This document shows, piece after piece, positions 14,407 through 22,476 of a stretch of DNA of 35,955 nucleotides; position 1 is the stretch's first letter; the number at the start of each line of letters is the position of its first letter. The stretch comes from an uncultured Clostridia bacterium (lineage in GTDB: Bacteria; Bacillota; Clostridia; Christensenellales; Borkfalkiaceae): positions 1-35,955 of the forward strand of contig CALVMR010000027.1 of assembly GCA_944346885.1 (NCBI GenBank). Reading direction: 5' to 3'. Both the position numbers and the translations under genes were made by a program. A model generated the notes under the pieces. That model was not told the origin of the DNA, searched no databases, and worked only from the letters and a program-made list of their open reading frames with translations.

Positions 14407-14820
14407 ATGGCAAAAGCAAATCTGAAAAAGAAATTGCAGTTTTGGGGTACGGGCAGGCGTAAAAAGGCGATCGCCCGCGTCCGCCTCATTCCCTCCGGAA
14501 GCGGCAGCATCGTGATCAACGACCGCACGCTCGAAGATTATTTCCCGCAGGGAACGTTGCAATACATCGTAAAGCAGCCCGTTGCGCTCACCGGCACCGA
14601 AAGTGCGTACGATATCGTCGTAAACGTTTGCGGCGGCGGGTATACGGGGCAGGCAGGCGCGATCCGCCACGGCATTGCGCGCGCGCTCATCCAGGCGCAG
14701 CCCGAACTTCGCCCCGCACTGAAAAAAGAGGGCTTCCTCACGCGCGACCCGCGCAGCAAGGAACGCAAAAAGTACGGCCTGAAAAAGGCACGCCGCGCTC
14801 CTCAGTTCTCCAAGAGGTAA
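14407..14820 (+). CDS. rpsI: 30S ribosomal protein S9
   Basis: 137 residues behind AGAGGTGCGCAA. It shows the conserved [15 protein letters not shown] start, [19 protein letters not shown], and [27 protein letters not shown]. The C-terminal Lys-Arg reaches the P-site tRNA in the ribosome. It forms an operon with rplM and is followed by a terminator. Confidence 0.99.
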   Translation: MAKANLKKKLQFWGTGRRKKAIARVRLIPSGSGSIVINDRTLEDYFPQGTLQYIVKQPVALTGTESAYDIVVNVCGGGYTGQAGAIRHGIARALIQAQPELRPALKKEGFLTRDPRSKERKKYGLKKARRAPQFSKR

Positions 14821-14832
14821 TGATTGCACGGT

Positions 14833-14867
14833 ACGGCGCCGCGGTTTGTTCGCGGCGCCGTGTTTTT
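14833..14867. terminator. Terminator after rpsI, shared with the convergent small gene
   Basis: ACGGCGCCGCG (14833-14843) pairs with CGCGGCGCCGT (14851-14861), followed by GTTTTT on the plus strand. The T-run overlaps the stop codon of the convergent minus-strand gene. Confidence 0.88.
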
Positions 14868-15075
14868 ACCGTTTGCGGCGGTCGATGCGGCGGGAGATCT
14901 GCTCGTGCCGCAGCAGCGCCTCCTGTGCGCGCCGCCTGCGTTCGCCCGCGGTAAAAATGCCTTCCCGCCCTTCGCCGTTTTGTTCGGGCGCGGGCGGCTC
15001 TTGCCGGGCGGGCTCCTCTTCCTGCCTGCCTCCCGCAAGCGCGGCAAGCAGGTCAAACAGACTGAATTTTTCCAT
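14866..15075 (-). CDS. Small protein of unknown function
   Basis: 69 residues. A perfect AAGGAGG stands 6 nt before the ATG, which supports a real gene. The N-terminus MEKFSLFDLLAALAGG is an amphipathic helix with a Gly end. The middle is Glu/Pro/Gln-rich and likely disordered, and the end is strongly basic (RRRRAQEALLRHEQISRRIDRRKR). No family is recognised. A membrane- or partner-binding N-terminal helix plus a nucleic-acid-binding tail is possible, but this is inference. Confidence 0.7.
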   Translation of the reverse strand: MEKFSLFDLLAALAGGRQEEEPARQEPPAPEQNGEGREGIFTAGERRRRAQEALLRHEQISRRIDRRKR

Positions 15076-15144
15076 AATGCCTCCTTTTTGCAGAAAATCT
15101 TTGGCTCCGTGTGCAAATTTTCATGAAATTTCCGCGGTTTTTTA

Positions 15145-15173
15145 TTGCGAAAACGGGCGCTTTGCGATATAAT
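15145..15173 (+). promoter_or_regulatory. Promoter of the large lipoprotein
   Basis: TTGCGA (15145-15150), a 17-bp spacer and TATAAT (15168-15173). Confidence 0.78.
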
Positions 15174-15231
15174 TGAAAGGTATACGGCGCGCAGCCGCGC
15201 CTTGCACATCGTTTAAGGAGTTTCACGCCTT

Positions 15232-17460
15232 ATGCTGAAAACGCTCAAAAAGATATTGCCTGCCCTGCTCGCCCTTGCGCTCGCGTTCGCGGCGCTTGCG
15301 GGCTGTGCCGGCGCGTATACGTCTTCGCCGCTGGGCGGCAACCTTGAAGGAGAAGTTTCCTCCAACGGCGGGTTTGCCGTGCAGAAAGGGGAGTACGTTT
15401 ACTTTATCAACGGCATCGAAGATTACAGTGCGGACAACACCTACGGCAGCGTGGAAAAGGGCGCGCTGGTGCGCATCGCCGCGGCGGATCTTGCCGCGGG
15501 CAATTACGCCGAGGTCGATACGGTGGTGCCGCTGCTTGCCGTTGCGCAGGACCATACTTCCGGCGTCTATGTTTACGGCGATACCGTGTATTACGCCACG
15601 CCCAACGTGCTCAAAAACATGGACGGCGAGGTGGATAGTTCCTATCTCGATTTCAAAAGCTCCAAGCTCGACGGGTCAAAGACCATGCGCGAGTACTATG
15701 TGCAGGTCTCCGATAACACCACCGTGTACCGCTATGTGCAAGAACCCGAAAGCGGAGACGTGTACCTCGTGTACGTAGACGCTTCCGCCACGGAGATCCA
15801 TGCCTACAACACCGTTACGGGCGAAAACAGAGTGCTCGTTTCCGGGTACGATTCGTACATCCTCCCGGAGGAGATCCCAAACGGCGAGCAGGAATACACC
15901 ATTTACTACACCATGCCCGTTGCCACGATGGGCAGGTACGACGCGGAAACGGCAGCCGCGGCAAGCGAAGAGGGCTACCAGCAGCTGTATGCCGTCAGCG
16001 CCTTTGCAACGGAAACCCCCTATCAGGTGGACGGAAAGCCTTTCACCGAATCGGAGGCATACCTTGCCGCTTATACCGATAAGGATGCGGCGGAGGACGC
16101 GGAAGACCGCGTAATGGAGTACGTCAACTTCGGCACGCTGGTGCTCGACGGCATCGGCAGCGGCAAAAAGACGACGCCTTTCAACCACGACAAAACGGAG
16201 CAGACCCCCGTTTCCAGCTTGAGCGGGTATACCTATTCGTTCATCGCCTATACGGGCGGCGCGCTGTATTTTTCCGCCACCGGAGACGGCAACACGTTCG
16301 TGTACCGTTTGGACGAAGAGGCGTATGCCGCGGCGGTCTCGGCGGGCAGCTGGAATTCCGTCACCGCCAACCCGTCCATCGCGGCGGGCGGCGCCGCCGC
16401 GTCGGGCAGCGCGGCGATCGCGCCCATCGCCATCTCCACCGGCAACGTAACTTCCTCCGCTCTCTATTATACGGAGCAGGGCGGGGCGGTCGTGTATATC
16501 TATGTGGACGCAAACGGCAACATCATGCGCAACACCGTGGACGCTGAAACCGCCGCAGACGGTACGTTCGTTTACGACGATCTCATCAAAGAGAGCGTGC
16601 CACTTGCCCGCGCCCAGTCCGGCGCAACGCTGTTGTTCCGAAACGGAAACTACCTCTATTATTCTATGAGCGGCACCAACGGCAATGCACTCTACCGCAT
16701 CGATTATACGGGCGAAGCGGATGCATACAACGCCTTGGAGGGCGCCGCGGCGGAAAACGACGACTACAAGGCGACCAAATACCTCGGCTTGGAATACAGC
16801 AGCTCGTGGTACGACCCGGAGATCCTCTCCGCCGGCGGCACGCAGTATCTGCTCTTTGCCAACGCGGATACCTATGCGGACGGATACATCTACGCGATGG
16901 AAAACCCCGCAGACAACGAGGCGCTTGCCGCCCTCAACGAAAAGTGGGAGGACGTGCAGGAACTGTTTGACAGCTCTTCCGACTTTACTTCCCGTTTTGC
17001 GGATGCGGCGAATGCGGCGCACTACTATTTCTATACGGCAGACGGCGACCTCGTTTCCACGCTGACCGATACCGAAGAGGCGTATGCCGAAAATTACAGC
17101 GAGGAGGAGATCGAGCTCATCCGTGCGTTCATTACGCCCGATTCCGATGAATCGAAGAGGACGCTCGCTTCCTACCGCTTGGATTTTTCGGCGCTGTATG
17201 AAACGCCCGCCGAGGGAGAAATCGTTTACTACAACACCGAAAGCGCTTTCTTCAACTTGCTCGGCACACGCACGGAGAGCGACGAAGAGGCGATCGCCGA
17301 TTCGCTCGCGGGGGCGTATTTGCAGGCAACGGCGGAAGAAGAAACTTCCGATACGGCATGGACGTGGCAGTGGGCGGCGATCTTTGTGCCCGTCGGCGTC
17401 GTCGTGATCGGGGCGATCGTCGGGTTTGTTTTGGTGCGCAGGCGCAGATATCGGCGCTGA
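15232..17460 (+). CDS. Large surface lipoprotein with C-terminal membrane anchor
   Basis: 742 residues behind AAGGAG. A signal peptide with KK and a hydrophobic core ends in the lipobox ALAGC, lipidated Cys25. The mature part contains many short strands of the type GGFAVQKGEYVYFING, VYVYGDTVYYA, ALYYTEQGGAVVYIY and TLLFRNGNYLYYS. These look like blades of a beta-propeller related to DUF5050-type extracellular domains. A Ser/Ala/Gly-rich insert lies near 380-400. Residues about 713-735 are hydrophobic (WAAIFVPVGVVVIGAIVGFVLV), followed by RRRRYRR, a clear stop-transfer sequence. Two membrane anchors, one lipid and one helix, are unusual. The function is unknown. Confidence 0.85.
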   Translation: MLKTLKKILPALLALALAFAALAGCAGAYTSSPLGGNLEGEVSSNGGFAVQKGEYVYFINGIEDYSADNTYGSVEKGALVRIAAADLAAGNYAEVDTVVPLLAVAQDHTSGVYVYGDTVYYATPNVLKNMDGEVDSSYLDFKSSKLDGSKTMREYYVQVSDNTTVYRYVQEPESGDVYLVYVDASATEIHAYNTVTGENRVLVSGYDSYILPEEIPNGEQEYTIYYTMPVATMGRYDAETAAAASEEGYQQLYAVSAFATETPYQVDGKPFTESEAYLAAYTDKDAAEDAEDRVMEYVNFGTLVLDGIGSGKKTTPFNHDKTEQTPVSSLSGYTYSFIAYTGGALYFSATGDGNTFVYRLDEEAYAAAVSAGSWNSVTANPSIAAGGAAASGSAAIAPIAISTGNVTSSALYYTEQGGAVVYIYVDANGNIMRNTVDAETAADGTFVYDDLIKESVPLARAQSGATLLFRNGNYLYYSMSGTNGNALYRIDYTGEADAYNALEGAAAENDDYKATKYLGLEYSSSWYDPEILSAGGTQYLLFANADTYADGYIYAMENPADNEALAALNEKWEDVQELFDSSSDFTSRFADAANAAHYYFYTADGDLVSTLTDTEEAYAENYSEEEIELIRAFITPDSDESKRTLASYRLDFSALYETPAEGEIVYYNTESAFFNLLGTRTESDEEAIADSLAGAYLQATAEEETSDTAWTWQWAAIFVPVGVVVIGAIVGFVLVRRRRYRR

Positions 17461-17491
17461 AAAGCCGATAAACAGCAGGTTTTAAAGGGAA

Positions 17492-17528
17492 AAGAGGGAA
17501 CGGCAGTCCGCCGTTTCCTCTTTTTTTG
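17492..17528 (+). terminator. Rho-independent terminator
   Basis: A 13-bp stem (17492-17504 with 17510-17522, one G-U pair) around AGTCC runs into an eight-base T-run (17520-17527 region). Confidence 0.9.
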
Positions 17529-17559
17529 AAATTTTTTCAAAAATCGGCACGGTTTTTTC

Positions 17560-17588
17560 TTTACAAATCATATATTTCACTGTATAAT
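17560..17588 (+). promoter_or_regulatory. Promoter of the zinc-ribbon/acidic protein
   Basis: TTTACA (17560-17565), a 17-bp spacer and TATAAT (17583-17588). Confidence 0.82.
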
Positions 17589-17713
17589 AACGCAGAAAAA
17601 AACGGCTGCCGACGCTGCGTAATTTTTGCGGGACTGCACATAGTACGCAGAGAGCGCAGCCGCCGCAGAAAAATTTTCGCGCCGCCGTGCTGCCGCGCAA
17701 GGGGAAAGGGTTT

Positions 17714-18196
17714 ATGGGGAAATACAAAAAGTGCCCGCGCTGCGAGCTGAATTATATCGAAGAGGATAAAGAATATTGCGACGTTTGCCTCGCCGAATTG
17801 CAGGGGAGCAAACTGATGTTCGCCGATATGGAGGAGGACGAGGACGCCGAAAAGACGGAACTCTGCCCCGTCTGCGGTGAAAATTATATGCGCGTCGGCG
17901 AAAAAATGTGCGACGAATGCAAAAAGAACGCCGAGTACGAAGAGGATACCGATATCGACCCCGAAAAGGACGAGGAGTGGCGCAATTATCTCGACGACGA
18001 AACCGAAGATCTTACCATCGAAGGCGAAGAGGGGATCGACTTCGGCGAAGACCTCGACGACGAGGAAGACGAGGCGGAAGAAGAGGAAGAATACAGCGGC
18101 GAAGACGAGGACGATTTCGACTTTAACGACGATTATTCGGATCTCGACGACGAGGACGAAGACGACGAGGACGAGGACGAAGACGACGATTTTTGA
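17714..18196 (+). CDS. Double zinc-ribbon protein with long acidic tail
   Basis: 160 residues, start chosen at ATG 17714 behind AAGGGGAAAGGG. Two four-Cys zinc-binding units are present: C7-x2-C10...C22-x2-C25 and C51-x2-C54...C66-x2-C69. From residue 74 to the end the chain is nearly all Asp/Glu with scattered aromatic residues (EYSGEDEDDFDFNDDYSDL). Such tails mimic nucleic acid or bind basic partners, so an RNA-polymerase-, ribosome- or histone-like-protein contact is conceivable. I recognise no named family. It is monocistronic, with its own promoter and terminator. Confidence 0.85.
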   Translation: MGKYKKCPRCELNYIEEDKEYCDVCLAELQGSKLMFADMEEDEDAEKTELCPVCGENYMRVGEKMCDECKKNAEYEEDTDIDPEKDEEWRNYLDDETEDLTIEGEEGIDFGEDLDDEEDEAEEEEEYSGEDEDDFDFNDDYSDLDDEDEDDEDEDEDDDF

Positions 18197-18209
18197 TCGC
18201 AGACAAACA

Positions 18210-18244
18210 AGCGCCCCGCCGCACTTACCGTGCGGCGGGGCGCT
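18210..18244. terminator. Strong hairpin terminator
   Basis: A 15-bp perfect stem: AGCGCCCCGCCGCAC (18210-18224) with 18230-18244. Only TTTC follows on the plus strand, so the T-run is weak. Confidence 0.7.
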
Positions 18245-18296
18245 TTCGCATCCGAGTGGCGGGCAGGGCATGCCCGCCGCTTTTTTATACAATTTT

Positions 18297-18386
18297 GCGC
18301 GCGGCATTTTTTGTGCCTGCGCGCGGGCGCGGCTTTTTGTGCAGCTGCTTTGCGCGCGGCTTTTTTGCGCGGCGTTTTTCCTTGCG
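18297..18386. repeat. GC/T low-complexity repeats
   Basis: Recurring blocks of the type GCGCGCGGC followed by T5-6 occur near 18297, 18330 and 18354. They resemble a string of half-terminators. The rest of 18245-18486 shows no gene. Confidence 0.5.
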
Positions 18387-18486
18387 TTATTTCGCGCGCC
18401 GTTGCAGCGCGGGCGCGTTTTCGCTTTCGCGCTTTCACAAGGCGACGCAAACGTGCGGGAGAAAAAAAGGCGGAAGCGCGCGCTCT

Positions 18487-18726
18487 TTACCGCGCGCGCA
18501 CCTTTACTTCCCCGCACAGGATCTCGGAATACGAATACGAGGTCTTTCCGCGGTAATTTTTGTCGTCCGGCGTCACGGTGAACAGGGCGGGGTACAGCCC
18601 CGTCAGCCTGCCCGTAAAATCGGCGGTGCGGTTCCTGCCCATGTCTACATGCACGCGCACTTCCTTTCCGTAAAAATCGGCGATCTCCTCTTTGACGAGG
18701 CGGATGTTTTTCGGCTTCTTTATCAT
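18487..18726 (-). CDS. veg: Veg family protein
   Basis: 79 residues. The pattern GKEVRVHVDMGRNRTADFTGRLTGLYPALFTV, then KTSYSYSEIL and a short beta-strand end, matches the Veg/DUF1021 family (Sm-like fold). In Bacillus subtilis Veg is a highly expressed small protein linked to biofilm control. As in Bacillus, it lies close to ispE. No good ribosome-binding site precedes the ATG at 18726, and no alternative start is available in frame. Confidence 0.88.
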   Translation of the reverse strand: MIKKPKNIRLVKEEIADFYGKEVRVHVDMGRNRTADFTGRLTGLYPALFTVTPDDKNYRGKTSYSYSEILCGEVKVRAR

Positions 18727-18802
18727 GGAAAGAGTATGCGCCCGCTCCGCAAAAAATATACGTCCGCCGCGCCGCTTCGCGCCGATCCGCCCTTTTTTGC
18801 GC

Positions 18803-18831
18803 GCATATCCCTCTTTCGGCGCGCATACAAT
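18803..18831 (+). promoter_or_regulatory. Candidate sigma-E (sporulation) promoter
   Basis: GCATATC (18803-18809), a 14-bp spacer and CATACAAT (18824-18831). This fits the known mother-cell sigma-E pattern (KMATATT, 13-15 bp, CATACAHT) with one mismatch. It lies 27 bp before the start of a spore-type SPOCS-LysM gene. Confidence 0.65.
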
Positions 18832-18858
18832 GGAAGGAAAGACTTCGGAGGTGATGGT

Positions 18859-20364
18859 ATGGAAATTACGCCTTCTTATGCCGCATACGAATACACGGCG
18901 GTCTGCGCGCGGCTCCGCTCGCAGTCCATCGTCGAATGCCGCATGGCGGATTGGGCGCAAAACCGCCCGCTTGCCGTAAACCCCTCGGTGCTGCTCGGTA
19001 GCGCGGAGGTGCACAACGGCGAGGTGCGCTACGGCGGCAAGCTGTATTTTTCGGTCGTGGCGCGGGCGGCGGACGGCGCCGTGATCAGTGCGGAGTGCGG
19101 CGCGGAATTTTCGCACAAGGCGGAGTGCGCGGAGGCGGCGCCCGCCTGTCTTGCAGATGTGCGCCTGTTCGTGGAAAAAACGGAAACGCGGCAAGACGGG
19201 CGCGCGCTCATCCTCTCCGCCATCGTTACGGCGGAGATCGAACTGCTTGCCCCCGCGCAGCTGAACTATCTCTCCGGCGGGGAGGGGGTCGTGTGCGATC
19301 TGCGCCCCGCCCGTCTCGTCCGCCGCTATCCCTGTACGGGCAGCACGGAGTTTGAAGAAGAGTTCGATACCGATTATGTGGGAGACGTGCTCGCGCACAG
19401 CGAACAGGCGGGGCTCACGCGCGTTGTTGCGGGCACGGGTGTGCTCGATGTTTCGGGCGAGGTGTGCCTGTGTGTGCTTGCCAAGCGCGCGGGGGAGAGC
19501 GAGGCGGTCTCCTACGAGCGCCTGATCCCGTTCCGCGCCGAGATCCCCTGCGACGAGGCGGCGGCGGGCATGGCGTGCCGCGCCCGCGTGCAGATCGGGT
19601 CGGTGCACCTCTCCGCCTCCTGCGACGAGGAAAAGGGGCGCTGCCGCATCCTTGCCTCGGTTTCCGTCCGCATCGACGGCTGTGTGTACGGGGCGGAGGA
19701 AGTGCTGCTCCCCGCCGATGCGTTTTGCCCCGGTCATGCCTGCCGCCTTTCGCGGACGCGCCTCTCGTTTGAAGAGCCGCTGTGCGCGTTCACCTCCGTC
19801 GAACGGGTGTGCGGAACGGCGGCGCTGGGCGGAAAAGTCGATTTTTCCTGCGCGTTGCAGGCGGCGGCACTGTGCAGGGCGGAGGCGGCGGCTTCCGTTG
19901 CGGAGGGGGAGATCACCGTAGAGGGCGTGCTCGATACCATCGTGTTTTACCGTGAAGGCGAGGAGGAAAACAGCCTGCCCGTCAGCCTGCCGTTTTCCTT
20001 CCCCATCCGCACCGACCGCGCCAAAGCGGGCGGCAAAGCGCAGGTCACGGCGGTCGCGTGCGGCGTTACCGTGCGGCAAAAAACGGAGGGGGAATTGGAG
20101 GCGGAGGGAACGCTGCGCCTGTTCGTTACGCTGTACGGAGAAACGCAGGCGGAGTGCGTTTGCGAGCTGCTGGCAGGCGACGCCGAGGCGGAGGGCGCCG
20201 CCATCCGCGTGTATGTGCCCGCGGCGGGGGATACGCTGTGGGATACCGCCAAAAAGCTCGGCATGCCGCCCGAAGCCGTCACCGAACGAGAGCCCTCGCT
20301 TTCCTTTCCGCTTTCGGGGAAGGAGCGCATCGTGCTCTACCGCCGCAAAACCATGCAGCCGTAA
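18859..20364 (+). CDS. SPOCS (DUF3794) and LysM domain protein, spore-envelope type
   Basis: 501 residues, start chosen at ATG 18859 behind GGAGGTGATGGT. About three repeated beta-rich SPOCS/DUF3794 units can be followed: residues about 33-120, 195-295 and 320-440. They share phrases such as ALILSAIVTAEIELL and GRCRILASVSVRIDG. The last 56 residues are a LysM module (IRVYVPAAGDTLWDTAKKLGM...PSLSFPLSGKERIVLY) that binds peptidoglycan. In spore-formers such proteins are mother-cell products that localise to the spore cortex or coat. The upstream sigma-E-like promoter agrees. The GC-rich, Ala-rich codon use is like that of its neighbours. Confidence 0.88.
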   Translation: MEITPSYAAYEYTAVCARLRSQSIVECRMADWAQNRPLAVNPSVLLGSAEVHNGEVRYGGKLYFSVVARAADGAVISAECGAEFSHKAECAEAAPACLADVRLFVEKTETRQDGRALILSAIVTAEIELLAPAQLNYLSGGEGVVCDLRPARLVRRYPCTGSTEFEEEFDTDYVGDVLAHSEQAGLTRVVAGTGVLDVSGEVCLCVLAKRAGESEAVSYERLIPFRAEIPCDEAAAGMACRARVQIGSVHLSASCDEEKGRCRILASVSVRIDGCVYGAEEVLLPADAFCPGHACRLSRTRLSFEEPLCAFTSVERVCGTAALGGKVDFSCALQAAALCRAEAAASVAEGEITVEGVLDTIVFYREGEEENSLPVSLPFSFPIRTDRAKAGGKAQVTAVACGVTVRQKTEGELEAEGTLRLFVTLYGETQAECVCELLAGDAEAEGAAIRVYVPAAGDTLWDTAKKLGMPPEAVTEREPSLSFPLSGKERIVLYRRKTMQP

Positions 20365-20496
20365 GGCGGCGTTCGGCAAAACCGCGGGCGGCGCAGCGCA
20401 TGCCGCCGCAAAGAGCCGCGCGGGGGGCGCTCGGCGCCGCGCGCCCGTCCTTTTCGGAAAAATCGGTAATTTTCACGCGAATAAACCGTCCTGTTG

Positions 20497-20526
20497 TTTA
20501 CAGCGGCGGTTTTTTTGTGGTATAAT
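20497..20526 (+). promoter_or_regulatory. Promoter of the ispE operon
   Basis: TTTACA (20497-20502), an 18-bp spacer and TATAAT (20521-20526). Confidence 0.75.
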
Positions 20527-20586
20527 AGGAAAAATCGGAATGCGGTGCCCGCGGCGGCATTGCCTTTTCAAAGCGAGGGGAGCGCC

Positions 20587-21474
20587 GTGGGAGAACGAGC
20601 GCAAAAAAGCCGCGCCGTGTGCAGGGTGTTTGCAAAGGTCAATCTTTCGCTCAACATTTCGGGCGTGCGCGGCGGCTATCATCTGATCGATTCGGTCGCG
20701 GCGTCCGTCAGCCTCTTCGACGAGGTAAAGGCGGTCCCCCGCCGCGACGGGCTGATCAATGTATACATGCACGGCATGGGCAGCGAACAGATCCCGCCCG
20801 AACGCAACAACGCCGTGCGCGCGGGGGAGCTGTTCGTCTCCGCGCGGGGCACCTGCGGCGCGGATATCGAGATCCGCAAAAACATCCCGCAGGGCGCGGG
20901 GCTGGGCGGATCGTCCGCAGACGCCGCCGGGGTCTTAAACGCGCTTGCCGAATTGTACGGAGCGGAAAGGGAGGAGATCGCGCCCCTCGCCGAAGCGTGC
21001 GGCAGCGATACGCGCTACATGCTTACGGGCGGGTTTGCCCGTCTCTTCGGGCGGGGCGAACGGGTGCAGCCCCTCCTTTCGCCCAAAACGTATCATATGC
21101 TGCTGCTCGTGCCGCAGGGCGGAACGTCGGCGGCGGCGTGTTACCGGCAGTACGACGTCGCGCCCGACCCGCTGCGTGCAGACAGCGCGCGGCTGGCGGC
21201 GGCACTCGTGCGCGGCGACTTTGCGGGGGTATGCGGCAACGTTTACAACGCGCTCGGCAGGGCGGCGTGCGCCCTTTCGGAGGGCACGGCGGCGGCGCTG
21301 GAATTGGCGCGCTCGCTCTCGCCCGCCGCCTGCGCGGTAACGGGGTCCGGCAGCGCGGTGTTCGCGCTGTTTGAAACGCGGGAACTCTGCCTCTGGGCGC
21401 AGGGGCACTGCCGCGGCAAAAAGGGATTGCGCGCGCTGCCTGTTAGTACGGTGGCGCAGGGCTGCCGCATGTGA
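20587..21474 (+). CDS. ispE: 4-diphosphocytidyl-2-C-methyl-D-erythritol kinase
   Basis: 295 residues, start chosen at GTG 20587 with GAGGGG upstream and 60 bp after the -10; no ATG fits. It is a GHMP-fold kinase: FAKVNLSLNISGVRGGYHLIDSV at the N-terminus, the ATP-binding PQGAGLGGSSADAAGVLNAL, and ACAVTGSGSAVFALF near the C-terminus. It phosphorylates CDP-methylerythritol in the MEP pathway of isoprenoid synthesis. The N-terminal motif (VRGGYH) departs slightly from the common KRxDGYH. It probably leads an operon with the next two genes. Confidence 0.93.
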   Translation: MGERAQKSRAVCRVFAKVNLSLNISGVRGGYHLIDSVAASVSLFDEVKAVPRRDGLINVYMHGMGSEQIPPERNNAVRAGELFVSARGTCGADIEIRKNIPQGAGLGGSSADAAGVLNALAELYGAEREEIAPLAEACGSDTRYMLTGGFARLFGRGERVQPLLSPKTYHMLLLVPQGGTSAAACYRQYDVAPDPLRADSARLAAALVRGDFAGVCGNVYNALGRAACALSEGTAAALELARSLSPAACAVTGSGSAVFALFETRELCLWAQGHCRGKKGLRALPVSTVAQGCRM

Positions 21475-21506
21475 GCGGAAAGCGGAACGGAAAAAGGAGC
21501 AGGAAC

Positions 21507-22388
21507 ATGGAAGAACGCAACCTGGAATTGGACGACGACGGAAAGGTAAAACTCCGCAAGCGCACCGAGGAGGACCTCGCCAAAGAGGCACCCGAAGCGG
21601 AAGAGGAGATCGTGCTGGATATCCCCGACTTCGAGGGCTTTCAAGAGGAAGAAGCCGCCGAAGAGGAAAAGGCGGTGCAGGCGCTGCACGCCCGCGAAGC
21701 GGAGCAGGAAAAGAAAAAGGAGCGCGCCGCGCGGCTGCTTGGCGAGGCAGACAAGCTGTTTGAAGAGGGCGACGTATACGCCGCAGGCGAAAAGTATTTA
21801 GACAGCGCCGCGCAAAACCGCGCCGATTGGCGCGCTTGGTTCGGCGTCGTGCGGGTGCAGACCAAGGACTTTACCGACTTTTCGGAAATATACGACTGCG
21901 AAGCGGCGTACGACGCGGCGTTCCGCCGCATGGGGAAGCAGGAGCGCGCGGCGCTTGCCGAGCGGTACGTTCCTTCCCTGCAAGCGCACGCGGAGAAGCT
22001 GCGCGCGGAGAGCGAAGAGCTCTTCCGAGAGGACGCCCGCCTGCGCGAAGAGCGCGCGCCCGCGGCAAAAAAGGCGTTTTCCGCGGCGGTAAAGTGGTTT
22101 GCCGTTTCGGCGGCGGCGCTGCTCGCTTTTTTGGTCGCGGCGATCGTGCTTTGGTGCAGCATCTCCGCCGTGTGGGACGGAAATTATCTGATCGGCGCGG
22201 CGGTGTGCACGGGCGCGGCGGTCTTGGCGGTCATTCCCGCCGCGCTGACGGCGCGGCGGCTGGCGCAGGCAGGCGCGCAGCGGCGCATGTGCGCCCGCCC
22301 CAGCTCTACCGAGGCGGGAAAACGCGCGGAGGCGCTCTCCGAAGAAGAGGAGTTGGTCCGCTCCGTCATCGAAGATTTTTGCAGATAA
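21507..22388 (+). CDS. Two-TM protein with charged N-terminal helical domain, unknown
   Basis: 293 residues, start chosen at ATG 21507 behind AGGAG; a GTG at 21471 overlapping the ispE stop is the alternative. The N-terminal 65 residues are very acidic. Residues about 67-190 are helical, with LLGEADKLFEEGDVYAAGEKYLDSAAQNRADWRAWFGVVRVQ resembling a TPR-like pair. Two transmembrane segments follow at about 197-222 and 230-250, then a cytoplasmic tail. No family is assigned. It is co-directional with ispE, 32 nt away. Confidence 0.8.
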   Translation: MEERNLELDDDGKVKLRKRTEEDLAKEAPEAEEEIVLDIPDFEGFQEEEAAEEEKAVQALHAREAEQEKKKERAARLLGEADKLFEEGDVYAAGEKYLDSAAQNRADWRAWFGVVRVQTKDFTDFSEIYDCEAAYDAAFRRMGKQERAALAERYVPSLQAHAEKLRAESEELFREDARLREERAPAAKKAFSAAVKWFAVSAAALLAFLVAAIVLWCSISAVWDGNYLIGAAVCTGAAVLAVIPAALTARRLAQAGAQRRMCARPSSTEAGKRAEALSEEEELVRSVIEDFCR

Positions 22389-22434
22389 ACAAAGAGGAAA
22401 AACCGAACGGCGCCCAAGCGCCGCAATGCAAAAG

Positions 22435-22458
22435 GGTGCCCGTCTTTGCGCGGGCACC
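22435..22458 (+). other. Intergenic hairpin before the GtrA-GT2 gene
   Basis: GGTGCCCG (22435-22442) pairs with CGGGCACC (22451-22458) with no T-run. It may be an mRNA-processing or stability element within the operon. Confidence 0.45.
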
Positions 22459-22476
22459 GTACCGTGTACAGGAAAA

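Noticed and set aside
18727..20379. Minus-strand frame extending the veg gene upstream
   Set aside because: Only the last 79 residues match Veg. The upstream part is the antisense of the SPOCS-LysM gene, so the start was placed at 18726.
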